NCBI GenBank assembly: GCA_002386465.1
Contig: DGIT01000014.1
Span: forward strand, 1-52,204
DNA length: 52,204 nucleotides
Reading direction: 5' to 3'
From: Burkholderiales bacterium UBA4615
GTDB taxonomy: Bacteria; Pseudomonadota; Gammaproteobacteria; Burkholderiales; Burkholderiaceae_E
Under the pieces are notes generated by a model. That model made no database searches. It saw only the letters and a list, made by a program, of their open reading frames with translations, and was not told the DNA's origin. This document shows, in pieces, positions 16,920 through 25,412 of this stretch; position 1 is the stretch's first letter; each line of letters opens with the position of its first letter. The position numbers and the translations under genes are program-made.

Positions 16920-18803
16920 GGGTGTAAGCGACGCGAAACGGTGCGCAGTCGGCCCTTGCAGCGCGTTGCGCGTGCGAACGTAGCTCGCCACGTCGCAGGC
17001 TGCCATCGGTTTGGCCACGTAGTAGCCCTGGATTTCGTCGCAGCCCATGGCCGCAAGACTGCGCAATTCGGCCACGGTTTCCACGCCTTCGGCGACCACA
17101 CGCAGACCGAGCTGCTTGCCGAGTTCGATGGTCGATCGCACGATCGTGTGGCTGCCCCGGTTGTCATTCATGCCACTGACGAATGAGCGGTCGATCTTGA
17201 GCTCATCGACCGGCAGATTCTGCAATTGCTTGAGCGTGGCATAACCCGTGCCGAAATCGTCCACGGCCAGTCGCACGCCCAGTGCAGCCAGGGCTTGCAG
17301 ATTCGCCACGGCCACTTCGGTTTCGCTGACCAGGCCGCTTTCGGTGATTTCCAGGCACAAGCCGCCAGGGGCCGGTTGAATCCGCCGCACGATATCGGCC
17401 ACGCCCTCGGCAAAGGCGCGATTCTCAATGTCCTGCGCCGACACATTGACCGAGATGCATACGTTCAAGCCCTGCAGGGCCAGATCGCGCGAGAAGGCCG
17501 CACCTTGTGCAACCACCCACTGCGACATCTCCCGAATGAATCCACTTTGTTCGGCAAATTGCACGAATTCACCAGGCTGAATCGTGCCCCGCTTGGGATG
17601 CTTCCAGCGCACCAGGCCTTCGAAGCCGACGATCATGCCGCTGCTGACTTCAAGCTTGGGCTGGTACTCGAGCACGAGTTGCCCGCTTTCAAGGGCGGTG
17701 CGCAGCTCGCCCAGCATCGACAGATAACTGCGGCGGACCTCGTGTGATTCGCCGTTGAAAATTTCAAGGCCTGCGCGCTTGCGTTTGGCCCGGTACATGG
17801 CGCTGTCGGCATGACGCATGAGCGTGCGTTCGTCGCCACCATGCTGCGGATGCAGCGCAATCCCGATCGACATGCCGATATCAATGCGCTGATCCAGATG
17901 CACCATGGGCGCTTGCATGGCATCGAGAATGCGCGACGCCACTTCGCGTACGGTGTGTTCACCACCGGAAAGCAGCAGCACGAACTCGTCACCACCGAGC
18001 CTGGCGACGGTGTCGCTCTCCCGAACGGTCTTGCGCAGGCGGCGTGCCACTTCCAGCAGCACTGAGTCGCCTGCGGCGTGCCCCAGCGAATCGTTGATGA
18101 ACTTGAAGCGGTCGAGGTCGATCACCGCGACAGCAAAAGGTGTGGCCTGTCGTTTCGAGAGTGCCAGCAGGTGGCGCAGTCGTTCGGTGAGCAAGGTGCG
18201 GTTGGGCAGGCCGGTCAGCGGATCGGCCAGCGCCGATTCGAGAATGCGCTTTTCCCGACGCGCCGATGTCGACACCAGCCGGTTCACGCTCTGGGCGAGT
18301 GCGCCCAGATCGTCCCGGTGTCGGGTATCAATCCGCACGGAATAGTCGCCTGACTTGGTGCGCTCCAGTACGTCGCGGATATCGGCCAGCCGTCGGTTCA
18401 GACGCAGGCCCGCAGTGCGCAAGGCGAGCGCCAGAGCCGTTGCCGTGACCAGAGCCGCCACGCCGATCGCCACCAGTGGCTGGGCACGCCAGCCCGGCGC
18501 GAGCCACATCATCAGCGCAATCACCGCGCTATTGACCCCTACGACGGTTGCCAGACCGAGCGCGGGCAGCAGTGTCTGAAGGGGCAGGCCTGGAGTGTTG
18601 GGGACGTCCTGCCTGTCGTCTTCAGGCCCGCTGTGCAGCCGGTCGGAGGCTCGACGTCGGGGTGACGACGCGGATTCAGCGGCAGGCGCCAATGCAGGTC
18701 CTGCAGCGGGGCGCGAAGGGGGTAAAGCCGTGGCGGAGGCAGGGGAGGGCATCAGAGCGGGCAGGCTGAACCGATTGGCAGACAGAAGTGACCGGCCAAG
18801 CAT
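16911..18803 (-). CDS. Membrane GGDEF-EAL cyclic-di-GMP protein
   Basis: About 630 residues from the ATG at 18803 (an ATG at 18752 is also possible). The longer open frame runs antisense into ribBA and its N terminus has no domain character, so I rejected it. Order: a low-complexity N terminus, two membrane helices (LLPALGLATVVGVNSAVIAL and PLVAIGVAALVTATALALAL), a HAMP linker (LADIRDVLERTKSGDYSVRI), GGDEF and EAL. GGDEF is intact at residues 270-274, with a RESD inhibitory I-site five residues before it. In the EAL half the motif reads EGL (Glu395 kept), with DDFGTGYATLKQL and EGVETVAEL retained, so hydrolysis is plausible. Both making and breaking of c-di-GMP are possible; net activity is unknown. 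It lies antisense between ribC and ribBA. Confidence 0.92.
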   Translation of the reverse strand: MLGRSLLSANRFSLPALMPSPASATALPPSRPAAGPALAPAAESASSPRRRASDRLHSGPEDDRQDVPNTPGLPLQTLLPALGLATVVGVNSAVIALMMWLAPGWRAQPLVAIGVAALVTATALALALRTAGLRLNRRLADIRDVLERTKSGDYSVRIDTRHRDDLGALAQSVNRLVSTSARREKRILESALADPLTGLPNRTLLTERLRHLLALSKRQATPFAVAVIDLDRFKFINDSLGHAAGDSVLLEVARRLRKTVRESDTVARLGGDEFVLLLSGGEHTVREVASRILDAMQAPMVHLDQRIDIGMSIGIALHPQHGGDERTLMRHADSAMYRAKRKRAGLEIFNGESHEVRRSYLSMLGELRTALESGQLVLEYQPKLEVSSGMIVGFEGLVRWKHPKRGTIQPGEFVQFAEQSGFIREMSQWVVAQGAAFSRDLALQGLNVCISVNVSAQDIENRAFAEGVADIVRRIQPAPGGLCLEITESGLVSETEVAVANLQALAALGVRLAVDDFGTGYATLKQLQNLPVDELKIDRSFVSGMNDNRGSHTIVRSTIELGKQLGLRVVAEGVETVAELRSLAAMGCDEIQGYYVAKPMAACDVASYVRTRNALQGPTAHRFASLTPSA

Positions 18804-18962
18804 AGGCAGTCCATGGCCACGCTGAGCAGACTGACCGGTGAACGGTTGGCCCGGCGCGACCGATGAATCACGCCCGCTTTCAGCGCACCCGGCAGGGCGA
18901 GCGCGCGGGGCGGCGAGCGCATCCGGTACACTCGACTCCCCCTTCGAGCCGTGATCCCTTCG

Positions 18963-20162
18963 ATGACGCCCCCGACCTCTTCTGTGGACGCTGCCCGCAG
19001 CGCGCCCTCCGCCGCGACGAACAAGCCGGCCCCTACAGCCTTGCCCACGGACGCCATTGCATCGACCCTGGAGATCGTCGCCGAGCTCAAAGCCGGTCGC
19101 ATGGTCATCCTGGTCGACGAGGAAGACCGCGAAAATGAAGGCGACCTGGTGCTCGCCGCGGATTTCGTGACCCCGGAGGCCATCAACTTCATGGCCCGCT
19201 ACGGGCGCGGTCTGATTTGCCTCACGCTCACAGAGCAGCGCTGCCGTCAGCTCAACCTCGCACCCATGGTGCAGGTCAACGGCACCGCGCACGGCACCAA
19301 CTTCACGGTGTCCATCGAGGCTGCTGAGGGTGTCACCACCGGCATTTCCGCAGCCGATCGCTCACATACCGTGGCGGTTGCCGTGTCCGCGCAGGCCAAG
19401 CCGGACGATCTGGTGCAACCAGGGCATATTTTTCCGCTGACGGCTCAGCCGGGCGGCGTGCTGATGCGGGCTGGACACACCGAGGCCGGTTGCGATCTGG
19501 CCCAGCTCGCTGGCTTGACGCCCGCGTCGGTCATCTGCGAGATCCTCAAGGACGACGGCACCATGGCGAGGTTGCCGGACCTGATCGAGTTCGGTCGCGA
19601 GCATGGCCTGAAGATCGGCACCATCGCCGATCTGATTCATTACCGCAGCGCCAACGAGAGCCTGATCGAGCGGCTGGGCGAACGCACCGTGCGGACCACC
19701 GCAGGTGAGTTCCGGATGATCATGTTCCGCGACAAGCCCAGCGATTCCACCCATATCGCCATGGTCATGGGCCAGTTCACTGCGCAGGATGAAATTCCGG
19801 TGCGGGTGCATGAGCCTCTGTCTGTGCTCGACCTGCTGGAAGTGGATCGCGGCCGTCACGCCTGGTCGGTGCCGCGCGCACTTGAAGCGATTGCGCAACA
19901 CGGCGCAGGCGTGCTGGTGATGCTCAACTGCACACAGGATGCCCAAGCGCTGCGACGTCAGTTCGACGTGCTTGCCGGTACGGCGCCGCTTGAATCGCGC
20001 ATGCGTGGCAAAGGCAAGATGGATCTGCGTTCTTACGGTGTGGGTGCGCAAATTCTGCGCGACCTGGGTGTGGGCCGCATGCGCGTGCTGTCGCAGCCTC
20101 GCCGTATTCCGAGCATGGCCGGCTATGACCTGCAGGTCGTCGGCTACGAATCACAACCTTAA
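18963..20162 (+). CDS. ribBA: 3,4-dihydroxy-2-butanone-4-phosphate synthase with a degenerate GTP cyclohydrolase II domain
   Basis: About 400 residues; ATG at 18963 or GTG at 18951. The N-terminal RibB domain is complete: VDEEDRENEGDLV, RAGHTEAGCDLAQLAGL and ICEILKDDGTMARL hold the metal and substrate residues for making the four-carbon riboflavin precursor. The C-terminal half aligns to GTP cyclohydrolase II, but the zinc site is gone: where RibA has H-S-E-C and R-C-D-C motifs, this protein reads VRVHEPLSVLDLLEV without cysteine. Such hybrids (called RibBX in proteobacteria) are not expected to have cyclohydrolase activity, so a true ribA should exist elsewhere. It is followed directly by ribH. 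Confidence 0.95.
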   Translation: MTPPTSSVDAARSAPSAATNKPAPTALPTDAIASTLEIVAELKAGRMVILVDEEDRENEGDLVLAADFVTPEAINFMARYGRGLICLTLTEQRCRQLNLAPMVQVNGTAHGTNFTVSIEAAEGVTTGISAADRSHTVAVAVSAQAKPDDLVQPGHIFPLTAQPGGVLMRAGHTEAGCDLAQLAGLTPASVICEILKDDGTMARLPDLIEFGREHGLKIGTIADLIHYRSANESLIERLGERTVRTTAGEFRMIMFRDKPSDSTHIAMVMGQFTAQDEIPVRVHEPLSVLDLLEVDRGRHAWSVPRALEAIAQHGAGVLVMLNCTQDAQALRRQFDVLAGTAPLESRMRGKGKMDLRSYGVGAQILRDLGVGRMRVLSQPRRIPSMAGYDLQVVGYESQP

Positions 20163-20171
20163 GGATCTGCC

Positions 20172-20672
20172 TTGGATATCGAAATCTTCAACGCCGAAGT
20201 GAACGGCGAAGGTCTGCGCATCGGCATTGTGCAGGCCCGATTCAACGAGCCGATCTGCAACGCGCTGCGTGAAGCGTGTCTGGCCGAACTCGAGCGCCTT
20301 GGGGTCAGTGAGGAAGACGTGCTGGTGTGTACCGTCCCGGGTGCGCTCGAAGTACCGCTGGCGCTGCGCCAGCTGGCACACACCGCCGAGTTTGATGCAC
20401 TCATCGCACTGGGTGCGGTCGTGCGCGGTGAAACCTATCACTTCGAGGTCGTTTCGGATCAGAGCGCGGCCGGCATCATGCAGCTCACGCTCGATTACGG
20501 CGTGCCGATCGCCAACGCCATTCTCACGGTCGACACCGACGAGCAGGCCCATGCGCGCACCCGTGAAAAGGGCACCGATGCCGCGCGTGTGGCCGTTGAG
20601 ATGGCCAATCTGTCGGCATCGCTTTCGGGTCTGACCGAGGACGACGACGATGACGATGATGACAATGAGTGA
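20172..20672 (+). CDS. ribH: 6,7-dimethyl-8-ribityllumazine synthase
   Basis: A 166-residue lumazine synthase that condenses the RibD-derived pyrimidine with the RibB product. IGIVQARFNEPIC, VPGALEVPLALRQLA and LGAVVRGETYHFEVVSDQSAAGIMQ are the ligand-binding motifs. The start is TTG at 20172; an AAGGAT ribosome-binding site overlaps the ribBA stop. The C terminus carries eight consecutive aspartates (EDDDDDDDDNE), a charged tail not needed for the fold. The protein normally forms pentamers or 60-mers. Confidence 0.97.
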   Translation: MDIEIFNAEVNGEGLRIGIVQARFNEPICNALREACLAELERLGVSEEDVLVCTVPGALEVPLALRQLAHTAEFDALIALGAVVRGETYHFEVVSDQSAAGIMQLTLDYGVPIANAILTVDTDEQAHARTREKGTDAARVAVEMANLSASLSGLTEDDDDDDDDNE

Positions 20673-20678
20673 GCGGGC

Positions 20679-21197
20679 GTGACCGGTCCGTCCGATCACT
20701 CCTCGCCCGCAAAGGCTTCCGCAGGCGCCGCTGCCTACGGTGGTGCTGCCGGCTTTGAGCGCACGCCGCCCAAGAGCGCGCGGCGCCGTTCGCGCGAGCT
20801 TGCGATGCAGGGGCTGTATCAGTGGCTGGTGTCGGCTGATGACGCCGGCGCCATTGAGGCGCACCTGTACGCCACCGCACCCCATGTGGACAAGATCGAC
20901 CGTGAGCATTTCGCTGAACTGCTGCATGGGGTCATCCGCGAGATCGATACGCTGCATGGGCAGATCGCACCCCATCTCGATCGCACGGTCCAGGAGTTGT
21001 CACCGGTCGAGCATGCAGCCTTGCTGATCGGCTCGTTCGAACTGACGAGCCACCTGGAAATTCCCTACCGTGTAGTCATCAACGAGGCGGTCGAACTGAC
21101 CAAGACCTTCGGCGGCACCGACGGCTACAAGTTCGTTAACGGCGTGCTCGACAAGGTGGCCTCCAGGGCGCGCAGCACCGAATTCCGGCCGCGCTGA
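20679..21197 (+). CDS. nusB: Transcription antitermination factor NusB
   Basis: A 172-residue NusB. The ~35-residue N-terminal extension (Ala/Ser-rich) before KSARRRSRELAMQGLYQWL is common in beta-proteobacteria. RTVQELSPVEHAALLIGSFEL and VINEAVELTKTFGGTDGYKFVNGVLDKVA complete the all-helical fold. With NusE (S10) it binds boxA RNA and stabilises antitermination complexes on rRNA operons. The start is GTG at 20679, seven bases after ribH; the ribH-nusB pairing is very widely conserved. Confidence 0.97.
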   Translation: MTGPSDHSSPAKASAGAAAYGGAAGFERTPPKSARRRSRELAMQGLYQWLVSADDAGAIEAHLYATAPHVDKIDREHFAELLHGVIREIDTLHGQIAPHLDRTVQELSPVEHAALLIGSFELTSHLEIPYRVVINEAVELTKTFGGTDGYKFVNGVLDKVASRARSTEFRPR

Positions 21198-21211
21198 TTG
21201 CAGGGCAGGGC

Positions 21212-22264
21212 ATGTCGGGCCTGGGTGAATTCGACCTGATCCGGCGTTACTTCCAGCGCGCCGTCGGGCCGCATCGGGCACTGCTCGGCATTGGCGACGA
21301 TTGCGCATTGCTCGCAGCTCCGGCCGAAGGCGTGCTGGCCGTGTCCACCGACATGCTGGTGGAGGGCCGACATTTTTTCGCTGACATGGATCCGGCGGCG
21401 CTGGGGCATAAAGCGCTTGCTGTCAATTTGTCCGATCTCGCGGCCATGGGTGCGCGGCCCGTCGGCTTCACACTGGCGCTTGCCTTGCCTGATGCAGATG
21501 AGCGCTGGCTGGCCGGGTTCAGTGCAGGTCTTTTCGCACTGGCCGATGCGCATGATTGCGAGCTGGTGGGCGGCGACACCACGCGCGGACCGCGCACGAT
21601 CAGCATCACGGTAATGGGCGAGGTGCCCCCGTCGATGGCCTTGCGTCGTGACGGGGCTTGCCCGGGTGACGAGATCTGGGTGTCCGGCTGCCTGGGCGCA
21701 GCAGCCTGGGCGGTCGACGAGCGGCTTGCGCGCGATGCTGCGGCTCAGAGCGCGCCGATCCCGGGGGCTGAGTCGCTCGATGCAAGCTTGCGCGCGCAGG
21801 CCTGGCAACGACTCGAGCGGCCCGAACCAAGGGTGGTGCTGGGACTGGCCTTACGCAGCGTGGCGACTGCCGCCATCGATGTATCCGATGGACTGATCGG
21901 AGATCTGGGGCATGTGCTGGCCCGTTCGGGCCAGGCTCTTGCCTCCCGGGTCGCGGCGGCCGGAGCAGACACGCCGGCTGTGCTGGGCGCAACGCTCGAC
22001 TGGAGCGCTATCCCATGCCACGCTGTGCTCCAGACAGCCTCGGTTGAGCGACGGATACAGCTGGCGCTGGCAGGTGGCGACGACTATGAGCTGCTGTTTT
22101 GCGCGCCGCCGTCGTGCCGTGCGACCATCGAGTCCATCAGTGCGCGCCTTGGCCTGGTCCTGACCCGGATCGGTCAGATCGATGTCCGACCCGGCGTTCG
22201 GCTCCTGGACGCTGACCAACAACCCCTGCCCATCCATGTCCGATCCTTTGACCACTTCCGGTGA
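21212..22264 (+). CDS. thiL: Thiamine-monophosphate kinase
   Basis: A 350-residue PurM/ThiL-fold kinase that makes thiamine diphosphate from the monophosphate. FDLIRRYFQR, LLGIGDDCALL, STDMLVEGRHFF, HKALAVNLSDLAAMGARP and LVGGDTTRGP are the nucleotide and Mg-binding motifs. GDDYELLF near residue 290 is the second conserved acidic site. It follows nusB by 14 bases and its end overlaps pgpA. Another thiamine gene, thiE, lies in this window at 34.8 kb but far from this operon. Confidence 0.97.
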   Translation: MSGLGEFDLIRRYFQRAVGPHRALLGIGDDCALLAAPAEGVLAVSTDMLVEGRHFFADMDPAALGHKALAVNLSDLAAMGARPVGFTLALALPDADERWLAGFSAGLFALADAHDCELVGGDTTRGPRTISITVMGEVPPSMALRRDGACPGDEIWVSGCLGAAAWAVDERLARDAAAQSAPIPGAESLDASLRAQAWQRLERPEPRVVLGLALRSVATAAIDVSDGLIGDLGHVLARSGQALASRVAAAGADTPAVLGATLDWSAIPCHAVLQTASVERRIQLALAGGDDYELLFCAPPSCRATIESISARLGLVLTRIGQIDVRPGVRLLDADQQPLPIHVRSFDHFR

Positions 22265-22841
22265 GTCGTCCTCCCAGCGTGCGGGCCGCGACGGCGCGGG
22301 TGCGCCACCGGGCGCTGCCATCCGCGTCGACGCCGAGGCGGTTGATCGACGTGATCGGCCCGCTCGACCTGACTTCGCCTTCATGCTGCCACGTCTGTCG
22401 CGCTGGATCGCCCTCGGATTCGGTTCGGGCCTGGCTCCGGTCGCCCCGGGTACCTTCGGCACCTTGTTTGCCTGGGCTGCATTTCAAGTGCTCGACCCCG
22501 TGCTCTCCGATGGCCTCTGGTGGGTTGTGCTTGCGCTCGGCTTTGCGTTGGGCTGTTGGGCGTGCGAGCGCACCGGTCGCGATCTGGGAGTGCCCGATCA
22601 CAGCGGCATGGTCTGGGATGAAGTCATCGCCTTCTGGCTTGTCCTGCTGGTGGTCCCCGCCACCTTCGCCTCGCAACTGGCTGCGTTTTTTGTCTTTCGC
22701 TTTTTCGACGTGGTGAAGCCTCCTCCCATCCGGCTGATTGACCGGTCGGTGAAGGGCGGTTTTGGCGTGATGGCGGATGACCTCGTGGCGGCGCTATATA
22801 CCCTGCTCGTGGTGGCTTTATGGACCGGGTGGCGCGCATGA
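22236..22841 (+). CDS. pgpA: Phosphatidylglycerophosphatase A
   Basis: About 201 residues from the ATG at 22236, overlapping thiL by 29 bases; an internal ATG at 22383 (MLPRLSRW) would start right at the conserved domain. The family motifs are GFGSGLAPVAPGTFGTL, VWDEVIAFW, FRFFDVVKPPPI and GFGVMADDLVAALYT. It is an inner-membrane enzyme with about four hydrophobic helices that dephosphorylates phosphatidylglycerol phosphate. The first ~49 residues are a polar, low-complexity stretch. The thiL-pgpA-pncC order is typical of proteobacteria. Confidence 0.95.
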   Translation: MSDPLTTSGESSSQRAGRDGAGAPPGAAIRVDAEAVDRRDRPARPDFAFMLPRLSRWIALGFGSGLAPVAPGTFGTLFAWAAFQVLDPVLSDGLWWVVLALGFALGCWACERTGRDLGVPDHSGMVWDEVIAFWLVLLVVPATFASQLAAFFVFRFFDVVKPPPIRLIDRSVKGGFGVMADDLVAALYTLLVVALWTGWRA

Positions 22842-23458
22842 GCGTCCCACGCTCACCCGCCTCAGGCACCCCAGGCGAGTCGGCGCCCGGCAATGCCGAC
22901 CGTGCCCTCTCGGCGTTCGAACTGGAAACAGCAGTCATGGCGGCGGGCGAGCGTCTGGGCCGTCTGCTGCAGTCTTTGGGCCTGATGGCGGTCAGTGCCG
23001 AGTCGTGCACCGGCGGGCTCGTGGCGCGCGCACTCACCGAAACCGCGGGCTCGTCGGCCTGGTTTGACCGCGGTTTCGTCACGTACACCAATGAGTCGAA
23101 ACAGGATGCGCTGGGTGTGTCATCCGATACCTTGCAGGCGCAGGGTGCGGTCAGCGAGGCGGTCGCCGCACAGATGGCTGCGGGCGCCCTGCGTCACTCG
23201 CGTGCGGGCCTGGCGATGGCCATCACCGGCATCGCCGGGCCCGCTGGTGCGGTACCTGGAAAGCCGGTCGGGACGGTCTGTTTCGGCTGGGCTGTGCAGC
23301 CCGGAGCGGGGCAGGGCAATGCCCCGCTGGTCTGGACCGCCACTGTCCGGTTTGATGGCGACCGGGCTGCAGTCCGTCGTCAGGCGGCCTTGCATGCACT
23401 CAGCGAGGCAACCCGGGGCCTGCAGGCTGAGCGGATCGACCGGCCCGACCTCGCCTGA
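22838..23458 (+). CDS. pncC: Nicotinamide-nucleotide amidase (CinA C-terminal domain protein)
   Basis: About 206 residues. The ATG at 22838 overlaps the pgpA stop in an ATGA, which suggests translational coupling. The protein is a stand-alone CinA C-terminal domain: AESCTGGLVARALTETAGSS holds the catalytic serine, and GIAGPAGAVPGKPVGTVCFGW is the second signature. It deamidates nicotinamide mononucleotide to nicotinate mononucleotide in pyridine nucleotide salvage. The N-terminal ~25 residues are disordered. It is the last gene before the recA promoter. Confidence 0.95.
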   Translation: MSVPRSPASGTPGESAPGNADRALSAFELETAVMAAGERLGRLLQSLGLMAVSAESCTGGLVARALTETAGSSAWFDRGFVTYTNESKQDALGVSSDTLQAQGAVSEAVAAQMAAGALRHSRAGLAMAITGIAGPAGAVPGKPVGTVCFGWAVQPGAGQGNAPLVWTATVRFDGDRAAVRRQAALHALSEATRGLQAERIDRPDLA

Positions 23459-23512
23459 GTCCGGCGGGCGCGGGCCCGATACAGCCTCTGACCAACGGCC
23501 TAGGCCAAAAGA

Positions 23513-23545
23513 CTGGTTGTGCGTACAGTGTTTTGGCTTCATAAT
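23513..23545 (+). promoter_or_regulatory. recA promoter with overlapping LexA-box-like site
   Basis: CTGG-N8-ACAG (23513-23528) differs by one base from the SOS box core CTGT-N8-ACAG. Its centre supplies the likely -35 (TTGTGC, 23517-23522), followed by 17 bases and a -10 of CATAAT (23540-23545). Bound LexA would cover the -35, the expected arrangement for SOS control. Confidence 0.7.
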
Positions 23546-23576
23546 CTGCCCATCCAACCTCTTCAAGGACACTCAG

Positions 23577-24635
23577 ATGGACGATTCCAAGTCGCGCGCC
23601 GAAAAGGCCAAAGCCCTCGCTGCCGCTCTGGCTCAGATCGAAAAGCAGTTTGGCAAGGGGTCGGTCATGAAGCTGTCCGACGCCGAAGTGGCTGAAGACA
23701 TTCAGGTCGTATCCACGGGCTCTCTGGGTCTGGACATCGCCCTGGGCGTCGGCGGGCTGCCCCGCGGACGGGTCGTTGAAATCTATGGCCCGGAGTCCTC
23801 CGGCAAAACCACGCTGACCCTTCAAGTCATCGCGGAAATGCAAAAAGTGGGTGGCACCTGCGCCTTCATTGATGCCGAGCATGCCCTGGATGTCCAATAC
23901 GCGTCCAAACTGGGCGTTCATCTTGAAGATCTGCTCATTTCTCAGCCGGATACCGGCGAGCAGGCCCTTGAAATTGCCGATGCACTGGTGCGTTCAGGGT
24001 CGGTCGACATGATCGTCATCGACTCTGTGGCCGCGCTCACGCCCAGGGCTGAAATCGAAGGTGAAATGGGCGACTCGCTGCCTGGCCTTCAGGCCCGCCT
24101 GATGTCGCAGGCTCTGCGCAAGCTCACCGCTACGATCAAGCGGACCAATTGTCTGGTCATCTTCATCAACCAGATCCGCATGAAAATCGGTGTCATGTTC
24201 GGCAACCCCGAAACCACCACCGGTGGCAACGCCCTGAAGTTCTATGCTTCGGTTCGCCTGGACATTCGTCGCACCGGCTCCATCAAGAAGGGCGACGAAG
24301 TGATCGGCAATGAAACCAAAGTCAAAGTCGTCAAGAACAAGGTAGCCCCGCCGTTTCGTGCCGCTGAATTCGATATCCTGTATGGCGAAGGTATCTCGCG
24401 TGAGGGCGAAATCCTCGACCTGGGCGCCAGCAGCAATGTCGTCGAGAAAAGCGGTGCCTGGTACAGCTACAACGGCGAGCGCATCGGTCAGGGCAAAGAC
24501 AATGCACGCGAGTTTCTGCGTGAGCGCCCCGAAGTGGCCCTCGATATCGAAAACAAAGTGCGCGCTCATTTTGGTGTCACGCCCCGCGGCCTGAAGGTGA
24601 TTGAAGGCGGCAAGGGCACGGTCGAAGCAGCCTGA
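23577..24635 (+). CDS. recA: Recombinase RecA
   Basis: A 352-residue RecA of standard length. The Walker A motif is GPESSGKTTLT, Walker B ends in VDMIVIDSVAAL, and loop 2 is IFINQIRMKIGVMFGNPETTTGGNALKF. It coats single-stranded DNA, drives strand exchange and promotes LexA self-cleavage. The start at 23577 is fixed by homology (MDDSKSRAEKAKALAAAL); a longer in-frame ORF running back through pncC is not the gene. It is followed by its modulator recX. Confidence 0.99.
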   Translation: MDDSKSRAEKAKALAAALAQIEKQFGKGSVMKLSDAEVAEDIQVVSTGSLGLDIALGVGGLPRGRVVEIYGPESSGKTTLTLQVIAEMQKVGGTCAFIDAEHALDVQYASKLGVHLEDLLISQPDTGEQALEIADALVRSGSVDMIVIDSVAALTPRAEIEGEMGDSLPGLQARLMSQALRKLTATIKRTNCLVIFINQIRMKIGVMFGNPETTTGGNALKFYASVRLDIRRTGSIKKGDEVIGNETKVKVVKNKVAPPFRAAEFDILYGEGISREGEILDLGASSNVVEKSGAWYSYNGERIGQGKDNAREFLRERPEVALDIENKVRAHFGVTPRGLKVIEGGKGTVEAA

Positions 24636-24681
24636 ACCTGGCACTACGGCAGGTGCAGGCCTCTTCCTGACGGGCATCCCG

Positions 24682-25158
24682 ATGGAGCCGCGCTCGCGAC
24701 TGGCAGGGCTGTCCTTGAAGGGACGTGCCCTGCGTCTGCTCAGCCAACGCGAGCACAGTCGACTGGAATTGAGCCGCAAGCTTGCCGCGCATGCCGAATC
24801 TCCCCAGCAGCTTGAAACCCTGCTGGATGTGCTTGAGCAAGAAAAATGGCTGTCTGCCGAGCGGTTCGCCCAAAGCGTGGCGCACCGTCGCGGCGAGCGC
24901 TTCGGTGTGCGCAGGATTCAACAGGAGCTGCAGTCGCATCGGCTGGAAGCGGGCGCCACCGCTGAAGTGCTCGACGCACTCAGGCAAAGCGAACGCGATC
25001 GTGCGTTCGTCATCTGGTCCAGGCGCTTCGGAATCCTGGCGACTGAACCCCTCGAGCGCGCCCGCCAGCAGCGGTTTTTGCTTCAACGAGGATTCTCGGG
25101 GGACACCATTTCCTGGGTCCTGCGTCATGCACGTGACATGGCGCAAATCGAGCCCTGA
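24682..25158 (+). CDS. recX: Regulatory protein RecX
   Basis: A 158-residue RecX made of three-helix repeats: LKGRALRLLSQREHSRLELSRKL, then LEQEKWLSAERFAQSVAHRRGERFGVRRIQQEL, then a C-terminal repeat ending LLQRGFSGDTISWVL. RecX binds RecA filaments and limits their growth and ATPase. The ATG at 24682 (MEPRSRLAGLS) matches the family start; an in-frame TTG at 24601 would overlap recA. It lies 46 bases after recA and is probably co-transcribed from the SOS promoter. Confidence 0.95.
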   Translation: MEPRSRLAGLSLKGRALRLLSQREHSRLELSRKLAAHAESPQQLETLLDVLEQEKWLSAERFAQSVAHRRGERFGVRRIQQELQSHRLEAGATAEVLDALRQSERDRAFVIWSRRFGILATEPLERARQQRFLLQRGFSGDTISWVLRHARDMAQIEP

Positions 25159-25412
25159 ATCACGCCTTTGAGCACGCCGCTCGGTTCGAGCCGGGCCCGA
25201 CTTCGAATGGGTCCCTGTGATAGAGTGCGCGCCTTGCGACGGCGGTTAAAGAGGTCTTCGGTGGGGTGTTCATCGCCCTGTGCAGACCGCCCGAGTCCTG
25301 TGCACTGTGTGCCTCCGATTCGCCCGTCCGATGCGATTGCGCCAGCGTCTGGCGTTGAGATCCGGTGCCGTCGCGGTGGCCGGGTAAAGCCTGCAGCACA
25401 TCGAGGTTCAAG

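Noticed and set aside
18804..18962. FMN riboswitch upstream of ribBA
   Set aside because: The conserved FMN-box segments are absent, and the leader is too short for the aptamer.
18804..19292. N-terminal 163 codons of the longest GGDEF-EAL frame
   Set aside because: They run antisense through the ribBA coding region and give a low-complexity sequence without domain or signal.
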